20,216 nucleotides of DNA from Thiocapsa sp. UBA6158 (GTDB lineage Bacteria > Pseudomonadota > Gammaproteobacteria > Chromatiales > Chromatiaceae). Positions 1-7,187 of this stretch are shown piece by piece. A program made the position numbers and the translations under genes. Every line of letters begins with the position of its first letter. The first letter of the stretch is position 1. The stretch lies in NCBI RefSeq assembly GCF_002423035.1, contig NZ_DIUM01000075.1, positions 1 to 20,216 of the forward strand, written 5' to 3'. The notes under the pieces were generated by a model. That model was given only the letters and a program-made list of their open reading frames with translations, made no database searches and was not told the DNA's origin.

Positions 1-161
1 TGGACCAACCGATGATCAAGGCCCGCCGGGGCCTCGATCATCCCTTCGCCCACATCGGCCGCCAAATGCGTAGTCAGGCCATCCTGGCCTGACAGAATCA
101 GGGCTGGAAGCCCTGACGACGCAGGGTCCGCAAGCAGTTGGACCAAACGATGATCAAGGCC
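1..161. repeat. Direct repeat of 23 bp spaced 138 bp apart, inside the methylase frame
   Basis: Positions 1-23 and 139-161 are the same 23-base sequence with one mismatch. The period is 138 bp, exactly 46 codons, so the repeat is read in frame as GLDHRLV twice. The left copy touches the window edge, so the full extent of the unit cannot be seen. It could be a tandem minisatellite inside the methylase or the two ends of a short inserted element. Just before it (in coding direction) the protein reads PVTITCKSGD, the point where DUF1156 proteins usually lead into the DPPY motif. Confidence 0.7.
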
Positions 162-1760
162 GTCGCCGGATTTGCAGGTGATGGTGACCGGGGGCGGGGT
201 GAAGGGCGGCGCGGCGAATAGATCCGCGTGGCGCGTTTGCTTCTTGGCGGCCTTGACGTCGATATCGGGACGGACCAGGTCCACAAGCTCGCCGATGCAC
301 TTGGCTGTCTGCTCGATGGCCCAGTCGTAGCCGAGGCCGACGATGAGTGGCGCCATCTCGGCATAGGACCATTTGAAGGCAAAGTCATGACGGTCGAAGG
401 TATTGACCATCACCTGACGGTTGCTATGCCAGCGTGTCATTCGTGAGTTGTAGTCACGTAGCTTGTCGAGAGATAGGGCGAGATATCCGAGGGCTGCCCG
501 GCTCGTTTCCGTAAGCGAGCCATTCGCTTCTTCCTCCGCGAGCAGTTCTCGGAAGACTTCGACGCTGGTGGCGTGGCAGTAGAGTTGCCGCGCCGAGAAA
601 AGGTCTCGCCAGAGCGGCATGCCAAACTGTATCGGCCGGTCGTCATTGGTTTCGGGCGGAAACCGCTCCGAAGGAACCAAGTCCAACGCTTCCCACTCCG
701 GCAGCTTCTCTGCCAGGCGTTCGGCGATCAGGTCGGAGACATCGTCTTCGGGGCGAGGGGCGCGGTACCCGCGCACCCACTTCTCGCGCTTCTTGCCGGT
801 CTTGGTGGTCGTCCAAGTGCGTCGCTTGTAGACCACGACGTAGAGCTGCTCGCCCATCTGGCCCGCCTGAGCCTGACGCTTGACCTCGTCGCCGTCCACC
901 ACACGGCCGCAGTCCGGGTAGGGGCAATGGGCGTCGCCGCCGGTGACGGTGCCGGCGGATTGCTCCTTCGCGCGGCCGACGATCTCGAAGCCGCAGCGCC
1001 GCTGCCCGGCCGCGGTGTCGGGCAACAGCCGCACCCCGGTCCCGTCCGGCGCCAGGCGCCAGTTTGGCGACAGCGGGATCAGCCCGTCGCAGTAGGGGCA
1101 GGTGATGGTGCGCGCCCAGAGATAGCCGTCCGGTCGGCAGTCGTCGCCGGGTTCCGGGGGAAAGGCCCAAGCAAGCCGCTCGCGCACCCGGGATGCGAGT
1201 TCCGCGCCAAAGTGCTCGAAGGTCTGCTTGACCTCCAAACCCAAGTCGAGCGGCCATTCCACGGTGGCGCGCAGGATCAGCGCAGCGACCGGGTTCAAGT
1301 CGTTCGCGATGGTCGCAAGACCCAGCCGGGTCGCCTCATAGGGAATGCTGCCGCCGCCGGCTGTGGGATCCAGGACGGTCGGCAGGTGAATGCCCACACG
1401 CCCGGATTCGTACCTCAACCACTCCAGGTCCTCCCGCGACGGGAGGTACGTAAAGGCCCTGGGATAGCCGTACGCGTCGGCCCCCAGGCGCTCGCCGGCG
1501 CGGTCGGCCTTCGCGATGCGGACCTTGGCCGCCACCGGATCTCCATGAATCCCCAGCACCCGCATGAACCGCTCCCGGTCCGCGTCCGCCGGCAGCAGGG
1601 CGGCCAGAATCGCGGCGCGCGAGGCGACCAGCGGACGGCGCGCCCACCAGACATGCAGCCGGTTAGGCGCCGGGAAGGGCGTCATGGGGGTCCGCTCGCG
1701 CAGGCCCTCCAGGCCGATCTCGGCGATGGGCAACCAGGTCTCGATCAGGCGGGTGGTCAT
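1..1760 (-). CDS. DUF1156 / COG1743-type adenine-specific DNA methylase, 5' part (runs off the left edge)
   Basis: The frame is open from ATG 1760 to the window edge, giving 586 codons; the 3' end is outside. The N-terminus carries the family signature WWARRPL (about residues 38-44). An AdoMet-binding motif I follows, LDPTAGGG (about 130-137), then NDLNPVA (153-159). A zinc-ribbon-like region has CPYC at 221-224 and CPYPDC at 279-284. This order matches DUF1156 proteins, large N6-adenine methylases of about 900-1000 residues found in defence islands. The catalytic DPPY motif normally comes later and should lie beyond the edge, so activity cannot be judged here. The start is chosen because the conserved LIETWLPIAEIG stretch begins just after it; the Shine-Dalgarno is weak. 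The last 55 or so visible codons look like repeat DNA read in frame (see repeat entries). It is the last gene of the minus-strand block that contains the DUF499 ATPase, which suggests a joint role in modification or defence (inference). Confidence 0.85.
   Translation of the reverse strand, partial: MTTRLIETWLPIAEIGLEGLRERTPMTPFPAPNRLHVWWARRPLVASRAAILAALLPADADRERFMRVLGIHGDPVAAKVRIAKADRAGERLGADAYGYPRAFTYLPSREDLEWLRYESGRVGIHLPTVLDPTAGGGSIPYEATRLGLATIANDLNPVAALILRATVEWPLDLGLEVKQTFEHFGAELASRVRERLAWAFPPEPGDDCRPDGYLWARTITCPYCDGLIPLSPNWRLAPDGTGVRLLPDTAAGQRRCGFEIVGRAKEQSAGTVTGGDAHCPYPDCGRVVDGDEVKRQAQAGQMGEQLYVVVYKRRTWTTTKTGKKREKWVRGYRAPRPEDDVSDLIAERLAEKLPEWEALDLVPSERFPPETNDDRPIQFGMPLWRDLFSARQLYCHATSVEVFRELLAEEEANGSLTETSRAALGYLALSLDKLRDYNSRMTRWHSNRQVMVNTFDRHDFAFKWSYAEMAPLIVGLGYDWAIEQTAKCIGELVDLVRPDIDVKAAKKQTRHADLFAAPPFTPPPVTITCKSGDGLDHRLVQLLADPASSGLPALILSGQDGLTTHLAADVGEGMIEAPAGLDHRLV
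74..116. repeat. Twin perfect hairpins (REP/MITE-like)
   Basis: Two adjacent inverted repeats have identical architecture. The first, 74-92, has 8-bp arms starting TCAGG around a 3-base loop TCC. The second, 98-116, has 8-bp arms also starting TCAGG around a 3-base loop GGA. They are 5 bases apart and both sit between the two 23-bp direct repeats. Such paired short hairpins are typical of REP-type or miniature palindromic elements. No stop is introduced in the methylase frame. Confidence 0.7.
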
Positions 1761-2010
1761 GGGGATGTCGGATGGGTCGGCAAATGGATCGGTAAATGGT
1801 AGCGAGCCATTGACGGGCCATTTAGACCCGCGAAATGGCTCAGAGAATGGAATTGCGCGTTCCTCGCGCTCATTTAACGCCCGTCCAGCGATACCGGGCG
1901 CCCCGGCCGCTTCCGGGGTCGGCGATTTCCGCGACCTGTCCGGGACAGGTCTGTGCCGATGCGCCCTGGGATGTTGGCGCAGCGGTCGTCGAACTCCCCA
2001 GATCGAAAGC

Positions 2011-2073
2011 AGCCGGCGAGCGCCTCGGGTCGTAGAGCGTGGAATTCGGGATTGCGTGGGTCAAGTTCGGCAT
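2011..2073 (-). pseudogene. UPF0175 antitoxin remnant (N-terminal stub)
   Basis: Reading from ATG 2073 gives MPNLTHAIPNSTLYDPRRSP, clearly a relative of MPNLTLAIPESALSALRRSP at the start of the intact antitoxin at 2999. Similarity stops after about 21 codons near 2011; the frame then continues as unrelated sequence to a stop at 1870. The upstream leader, including a GGAG at 2082-2085, is also duplicated. It is best read as a truncated, decaying copy left by a duplication or by replacement of a second antitoxin-toxin pair. The open frame 1870-2073 could still be translated, but nothing after the stub resembles UPF0175. Confidence 0.75.
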
Positions 2074-2138
2074 GAAGTTGACTCCGCCGGGTGTTGGAGC
2101 ACCCGGAATCGCTCGGAATGCGGAGGCCACTGGTCCTG
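2011..2138. repeat. Direct repeat copy A of antitoxin 5' end and leader
   Basis: Positions 2011-2138 align without gaps to 2937-3064. Over 2059-2138 I count 14 mismatches in 80 columns by hand; the coding part 2011-2058 is more diverged. The repeat covers the first 21 or so antitoxin codons, the ribosome binding site and about 65 bases of leader. That the non-coding leader is conserved argues for DNA duplication, or for recombination between two related toxin-antitoxin loci. Confidence 0.75.
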
Positions 2139-2232
2139 CCTGTTGCCAAGGGAATCCGAACCCGGCCGAGGCTGTGAGGCGCCACTTTCGTAGCAAACGA
2201 ATCGTAAAGGGACTGTGCGCACGGCACGGGGG

Positions 2233-2727
2233 TTACTCGTCCACCAGGCGCAAGGCCCGTTGCAGGACCGCGTCGGAGAGATACATCCCACGGTCCCGGA
2301 GCTGTTCGAGCACGGGGCGGGCGGCCGGGATGCGGCCAGCCTGCTTCGCCGCCAACACAAGGCCGACGGTACCCCTGAGAGGTATACCCAATGCCTCTGC
2401 GCACCGCCGTCCGGCGAGGTCATCGATCAGGGCCGTGCTGCCGGGGCAGGCCCGCGCCAACTCCAGCACTGCGCTTTCACCCGCCCCCAGGTCCCAGGCC
2501 AGCACTTGCACCGACACGACCTGAACCGGTTGAACCTCCAGCCAGAGCCGGGCGGCCAGCGCCTGGGCGGTGGGGTCTTGGGGTCCGTAGGCGCGGATTT
2601 CCTGAGCAACCGGCTCGGGGACCCAGACGGCTGGGGCGGCGGCTTGCAGTAAATCCAGTCGCCCGGCCTCCGCGAGGTGAATCAACGGCGACGTATTGAC
2701 CACCAGCCGCAGCTCGCCCCCGCTCAT
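2233..2727 (-). CDS. DUF3368 PIN-like toxin
   Basis: This 164-residue protein starts LRLVVNTSPLIHLAEAG, the hallmark of DUF3368 PIN-like proteins, the toxin-type partners of UPF0175 antitoxins. PIN proteins are metal-dependent ribonucleases. Visible acidic positions are Glu84 in GAGESAVLELA and Asp102-Asp103 in ALIDDLAGR, followed by GTVGLVLAAK (119-128). At the first acidic position it has Asn11 (VVNTSP) instead of Asp; Asn or Ser there is, from memory, common in DUF3368, so activity is uncertain. Its ATG (2727-2725) overlaps the antitoxin TGA (2726-2724) in an ATGA junction, so translation is probably coupled. The length is normal for the family. Toxin role and RNA target are inferred from the family only. 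Confidence 0.88.
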   Translation of the reverse strand: MSGGELRLVVNTSPLIHLAEAGRLDLLQAAAPAVWVPEPVAQEIRAYGPQDPTAQALAARLWLEVQPVQVVSVQVLAWDLGAGESAVLELARACPGSTALIDDLAGRRCAEALGIPLRGTVGLVLAAKQAGRIPAARPVLEQLRDRGMYLSDAVLQRALRLVDE

Positions 2728-2999
2728 GGGGCCGTGGTCTCGCCAGACGCATCCAGGCCAAGCTCGCGCACCAGGCTGTCGTCATCCAGGACAAAGACGT
2801 CCGCACCCTCCCGGACCAGGGCATGAATGAAATCGCGCCTGTTCAGACCGGCCAACTCCGCCGCGCGCTCCTGCGACATCAGTCCGCGTCCGTACCAGTG
2901 GATCGCAGCGGCCAGTTTCATCTCGCGGCCAAGCTCGGCCGGCGAGCGCCGTAAGGCGGACAGTGCGGATTCCGGGATCGCGAGGGTCAAGTTCGGCAT
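2724..2999 (-). CDS. UPF0175 family antitoxin-like protein
   Basis: This 91-residue protein begins MPNLTLAIPESALSALRRSP and continues with MKLAAAIHWYGRGLMSQERAAELAGLNRRDFIHAL. That is the UPF0175 pattern: a short N-terminal strand, then a helix-turn-helix-like segment (about residues 40-62). UPF0175 proteins are usually encoded directly before a DUF3368 PIN protein, as here, and are taken to be antitoxins that bind the toxin and perhaps their own promoter. The start at 2999 is preferred over an in-frame upstream start at 3074 because GGAGG lies 7 bases before it and the upstream residues are not UPF0175-like. The pair sits between the small gene at 3163-3666 and the methylase. Confidence 0.88.
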   Translation of the reverse strand: MPNLTLAIPESALSALRRSPAELGREMKLAAAIHWYGRGLMSQERAAELAGLNRRDFIHALVREGADVFVLDDDSLVRELGLDASGETTAP

Positions 3000-3064
3000 G
3001 ATGTAGCCTCCACCCGGTCTTGGAGCGCCCGGGATCGCTGTGAGTGTGGATGCCGCTGGTCCTG
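2937..3064. repeat. Direct repeat copy B of antitoxin 5' end and leader
   Basis: This is the partner of 2011-2138 and belongs to the intact antitoxin gene. The two copies are 926 bp apart in the same orientation and enclose the rest of the toxin-antitoxin pair. Recombination between them would delete the toxin and most of the antitoxin. Confidence 0.75.
3007..3011 (-). promoter_or_regulatory. Ribosome binding site of the UPF0175 gene
   Basis: The minus strand reads GGAGG with 7 bases to ATG 2999. It decides the start in favour of 2999 over 3074 and is part of the duplicated leader. Confidence 0.7.
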
Positions 3065-3162
3065 GTCCAGCCACCGATCAAGGACTGGGCCAGCAAACCA
3101 AAGATGATAAGTCACTGTTCAAGAATTCGTTTCCAGCCACTCATCACTATACTCTGCCTGTC

Positions 3163-3666
3163 TCAAGCCTTGGGATCGATCAACAGAAAACGCAGAGACA
3201 TGAGCACGCGCCGCGGGTACTTGCGGTGCATGGCCATGCCCAGCCAGTAGGCGGCCTCCTCGCGGCCCATCTCCTCGATGCCCTCGGCGCAGGCGCGCAT
3301 GTATTCGCGATTGCGCATGGGCGCCAGAACCCGGAAAAGGAGCCCGAGATTGAGTGCCAGGTCCTCGTCGAGGCTGAAGATCTGACGCGCGTCGGCCAAG
3401 GGTCCGCCGAGCTGGATGCGGGCCTTGGCGAGCCGCCGCAGCACGCGATGCTCGACAAGTGCGAGATTGCGCCCGCGCAGACCGGCAATGCGCACCGGGA
3501 CCTTGATGTGTGGCGTGGCGGGGGCCGGAACCTGCCAGATCTCCATCTCCAAATCTTCTGCGCCATGGGTGCGAACCCACAGCTCGTATTTCGGCATGGC
3601 CGCATCCGGTCCGGACCCGGCGCGGCCCGATTGGTCTGCTGGTGTGTACGAGGGCAAGGCGTTCAC
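3163..3666 (-). CDS. Small conserved-looking protein coupled to the DUF499 ATPase, function unknown
   Basis: This 167-residue protein has no motif I can assign to an enzyme. The core begins MPKYELWVRTHG (internal ATG at 3597) and includes a basic stretch VEHRVLRRLAKARIQLGG and a helical C-terminal half with MRACAEGIEEMGREEAAYWLGMAMHRK. No signal peptide or membrane segment is seen. The GTG at 3666 overlaps the ATPase stop in a GTGA junction and has GAGGG 6 bases upstream, so I prefer it over the ATG at 3597, which lacks a good ribosome binding site. The tight coupling suggests that it works with the ATPase. It may be the small partner often found between DUF499 and DUF1156 genes (possibly the family catalogued as DUF7680, from memory and unverified). 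Confidence 0.75.
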   Translation of the reverse strand: MNALPSYTPADQSGRAGSGPDAAMPKYELWVRTHGAEDLEMEIWQVPAPATPHIKVPVRIAGLRGRNLALVEHRVLRRLAKARIQLGGPLADARQIFSLDEDLALNLGLLFRVLAPMRNREYMRACAEGIEEMGREEAAYWLGMAMHRKYPRRVLMSLRFLLIDPKA

Positions 3667-3672
3667 GCGCTG

Positions 3673-3677
3673 CCCTC
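3673..3677 (-). promoter_or_regulatory. Ribosome binding site of the small ATPase-coupled gene
   Basis: The minus strand reads GAGGG, 6 bases before GTG 3666 and inside the end of the ATPase gene. It supports the GTG start and translational coupling. Confidence 0.5.
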
Positions 3678-4109
3678 GGCGGTGATCGCCACATAGGCCG
3701 CGCCGGTGCCGAAGCGGGTCAGTCGCTCGGCGAGCTTTTCCGGGATGTCTCCGGCGAGGCTGAGTCCGGTGTCGTCGAAGCGGATATCGAAGCGAGCCGA
3801 CAGATCCTTTTCTTTGGCCGCGCGCAATTGGGGATCAAGGAAATCTTTGACGGGCTGGGCGTCCGCGGGTTGACCGTTGAACTCGATCTCCAGGATTCCG
3901 CCCTCGGCGGTCTCATAGCTGCCCGTGATCACGACCTGCTTCGTGGCACCCTGAACGGCCGCAACCAGACCCAGCAGGCGGAAGGCGTCGGTCGCGTCGA
4001 AGAGACGCAGCTCCAGGGTGCGGATACGGGTGAACTTGCGCGCCCGCGCCCGTTCCCAGAGCTTGGTGAGGGCCTCTTTGAGGACGCCCTCTTCAGTCAG
4101 CGTGTTCGA

Positions 4110-4308
4110 TGGCTGCGTGGTCTGGCCGGTGGAGTCGGTGCCACCGCCCGTGGTGCATCCGCCGGACGTGCCTGCCCCGGGGTCTTTCCCGCCTGCGGTG
4201 CCTGTTGTTCCGCCGGATCCGGTTGATCCGCCTGCGGTTTGACCAGTGCCTTCATCGTTGCCCGTTTCGCCGCCGGCGCCGCTCGGGCCGGGTCCAGGCG
4301 GCGGTTTG
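4110..4308 (-). other. Gly/Thr/Pro-rich low-complexity linker in the ATPase
   Basis: About 66 residues, starting KPPPGPGPSGAGG and ending TGQTTQPSN, consist almost only of Gly, Thr, Ser, Pro and Ala. The linker separates the main ATPase part from a C-terminal domain of about 150 residues that begins TLTEEGVLKEALTKLWERAR. It is probably a flexible tether. Confidence 0.8.
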
Positions 4309-6784
4309 GATACCTTCGGCCAGATGCCGCTCTCCTGTGCATAGTCGGCGGTATGGACGAAGGACTGCTCATCGATATGGATGTTGGCCCAGGGGTCGCC
4401 CTTGGCGTGGATCAGATCGCCGCTCTGATACACGAATTCGCCTCCCTCGATGCCGCGACGGATGCCTTTCACGAAGCAATCGTCGCCCACCAGGATCGGC
4501 AGGCCGGGGTCGCGTCGGAACTCGGCGCGCAGGGCGGCGGTGGTGATGGTGCCCTTTTTCAAGGGCGTGCGGTCGCGGATATAGGTCGCCGAGTCCGGCT
4601 CGTCCTCGGGCAGGCGCAGTTTTTTGTTGGCGCGCAGGACTTCGACCACCTGCTTCTGGCCTTGGCCGGGCTTGTCCGAGGCGCTCTGCACGTCGATGGC
4701 GCTATGCGCGAGGTCCAGCTCCGCGCCATCGATCCGGTGCTTGGAGGCATAGATGACGTGCCGGTAGCACTGCTGGATGGCCAGGGCCAGCTCATGCTCG
4801 GAGCGTTGGTACCACTCCTTGATCCGGTCCTGTTGATGATCGGGCAGCTCGTTGAGCCGCTCCGGGCGGCGCAGCTCGTTTAACGCCAGACGCCGAACCA
4901 TCTTATGCCGCATCTCCTCCTTGCGGGCCTGATCGGCCAACAGGAAGACGAGGTTGTTGCGGTTGAGCCGCAGGCCCCCGCTCACATCCTTCTGTGCATA
5001 GATGCGACCGACCAGCTCGGGGACGGCGACATTGTCCGATGCAACCTCCACGGCATCGAACCCCATGAGGACCAGGGACGGCTTGCCGTCGCCCGCGTCG
5101 TCGGGCACCTCGTAGGGGCCGCCGGGGAAGGGGTAGAGGTTGAAGACGGTCCCGCCGAAGATCGATTTGATGCGGTCGTTGAGCTGGGCGCGGGCCTCGC
5201 CGGGATCCGCATGCTGCTCTTGACGGCGCAGGATCTGGGTCAGGTTGGCCTCGGCCAGAAACCGCAGCGGGACATTCGGGCGGTCGTCCAGATAAGCGGA
5301 GCCCTGCACGAAGCGACGCCGGGCGTCGTCGATAAAGCTCAGGTCCGTGCCGGGCGAGAGGATCGACCAGCGTAGCTCCTCGGGGGTAGCGCCCTTCAGA
5401 TTCTCGTTGAAGGCCAGGGTGTGAAGCAGGATCGCCCGGCCGACGTAGGAGCCATAGGGTGCGAGTCCCTTGTAATGGTCGGTGTCGAGCTGCTGTGCCA
5501 GCGCGCTTTGATCGCCATCCACCGCGGCCACGTCGGACTTGATGGCGGGGACAAACTGGCGCTGGCCGAGCCGGGTGACGATCTCCTGGCGGATCGGTTC
5601 GAAGCCGGGGTCGAGGTGATGCAGATGGATGGCGTACGCATCGGCCGGACGCTGCTCCCAGAGCCGGCCGACACTGCGGGCGAGCAGGCGCAGCATGCCG
5701 CGGACCCGCTGGAAATTGCCCAGGGGGACATCTTCTCGCGCAGGGTGTCGATCAGCTCGGGGTGCAGCGGGTAGCCTGATGCGAAGGCGTCCAGGCGCGC
5801 GTCGCGGCCACCGACAGGGGGCAGGTGGTCGCGGTGCTGCTCCCAGATCTGGCGGTAGGATTCGATGACGGCGGTCGCTGCGGCATCGTCAATGCGGTCG
5901 AAGAGCCGGCGGCGCAGGATCTTGACGGTTTCGTCTTCTTCCGTGGGGTCGAGCAGCGTGGCCTTGCGGGCCGAGACGCTCTCGGCCTCTTCCATCTTAT
6001 CGGCGATGAACTGGTTTTCATCGCTATAGGCATCGGTGGCCTTGCCGCCTTTGCCGATCGCCAGCGTGTAGACCACCACGGCGTTCGGCGAGCTTTCGAC
6101 CGCCTTGAACAGTGCGGTGAGAAAGGCCGTGAGCTGACCGCCCGCGGTCTCGCGGTCCCGTGCCTTGAGCTTGCGCAGGTAGATCGACAGCTCGTCCATC
6201 AGGATCAGCGTCGGCTCGCCGCCGAACAATTCCTGGATGGTTGCTGCGCCCGGTGCTCCGCCTTGCTCGTCGCTGCGGCGCACCCGCTCATAGCCCTCCC
6301 GGCCGGCGAGGGCGTAGGCGATCTCGCCCCGGGGCGTGTAGGCGCGCAGACCCGGCTCGAGGAGGCGGCCGTTGAGGGGGTCGGCGTTCTCGCCATCGAA
6401 GGCGGCGACTCGGACCTTCGTCGTCGGGAGGATGGCAGGGTCCAGGAACTCGGCCGTATTGGGAACGCCGGTCATGCCTTTGGTGGCGTGGGTCAGCGCA
6501 ATCAGGGCATGCGTTTTTCCGCCGCCGTATTTGGTGTCCAGCCGGAAGATCGCGGCGACCTGATCCGGACTTCCGGCGAGACGCAGACAGACATTGCGCA
6601 GCAGGTCCTTGAGTCCGCGGGTCGGGTGCGTGTTCGCGAAGAATTTGACCGGGTCGAGGTATTCCTGCGGAGCGTCGCCGCGCAGCACCTGGGCAAGGTC
6701 AGCCGCGAAGTCCGATTCGGAGATCGTGCCCCTCAGGACGTCCTGGCGCGGCGTGCAGATGTCGAAGATGGTCGGCAAGGTCAT

Positions 6785-7187
6785 GGTCCGTGAGATCTCG
6801 CGTCTTGAATCCGAGGCGGTCGGTAAGGCTGGCCTGTTTTCCAGTCAACCGGTTGGAGCTCGGAGCCTCGGTCTGCTCGGTTCCGATTGTCCGGTGGCCC
6901 TCATAATCAACGGGTTTGTAGCACGTCGCGGCAGACGAAACCAACTCCGCCGCGCGATCTCGGCGGCTGGAACGCTGCGATCATCGCTCCCCGCGCTCGT
7001 TCCGCGTGCGCGCCCGGCGCGAGCGCGATATTCTGGGATCCTTATCCGGTGACCGATGCCGCGTGCAGGCCGCCCGATCGCGAGTCTCGTCTTGATCCTC
7101 GGTTTCCTGCCGGATGGCCCGGCAGATAGTCATCCGCGCGGTCAACATCGGCCGGACAACCCCTGTTTCAAACAGTCGAGCGCATTC
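6785..7187. other. 403-bp divergent intergenic region between the ATPase and gmk
   Basis: No credible gene or RNA is seen. It must hold the start signals for the minus-strand defence-like block and probably for plus-strand gmk, but I could not pick a convincing promoter. Two short hairpins are present: 6947-6952 with 6961-6966 (6-bp arms, 8-base loop), and 7107-7125 (7-bp arms, 5-base loop) about 60 bases before gmk. The region marks the boundary between accessory and core genes. Confidence 0.5.

Larger units (their letters stand above)
1761..2232. other. 472-bp gap upstream of the methylase: leader plus antitoxin remnant
   Basis: No intact gene is seen on either strand. The methylase-proximal part, about 1785-1860, is rich in repeated CCATT/CCATTT words and includes a 7-bp inverted repeat (arms 1817-1823 and 1833-1839, 9-base spacer). 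It could hold a promoter or operator for the methylase, but no convincing -35/-10 pair was found. The part from 2011 to 2138 is a duplicate of the antitoxin 5' end and leader (separate entries). I see nothing recognisable in 1865-2005 or 2140-2232. Confidence 0.6.
3663..6784 (-). pseudogene. DUF499 (COG1483-type) AAA+-like ATPase, interrupted by a frameshift
   Basis: Two overlapping frames make one DUF499 protein of about 1040 residues. The first (6784 to about 5728) has a P-loop LDTKYGGGKTHAL (Walker A near residues 86-92) and a Walker B PTLILMDELS (191-200). The second (about 5727 to 3663) continues with RGMLRLLARSVGRLW and carries the rest of the protein, including a Gly/Thr-rich linker and a C-terminal domain. 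The switch falls at the run of five G at 5723-5727 (C on the coding strand): LREKMSP is followed by an out-of-frame WAISSG, and one added C restores LGNFQRVRG. The first frame runs on as junk to 5396. This could be a real mutation, a sequencing error or, less likely, slippage on the C run. DUF499 proteins are predicted ATPases encoded beside DUF1156 methylases. The initiation codon at 6784 begins MTLPTIFDICTPRQDVL, typical of the family. Confidence 0.85.

Noticed and set aside
573..1802. 409-codon open frame on the plus strand
   Set aside because: It lies opposite the DUF1156 methylase, whose motifs (WWARRPL, DPTAGGG, CPYC) are clear; the plus-strand protein is Arg/Gly/Pro-rich and motif-free.
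5825..6793. 322-codon open frame on the plus strand opposite the ATPase 5' part
   Set aside because: Shadow of the Walker-motif ATPase frame.
6880..6930. Possible tRNA-like remnant near the cassette boundary
   Set aside because: No cloverleaf could be folded by eye and no TTCGANNC arm in the right context was found.
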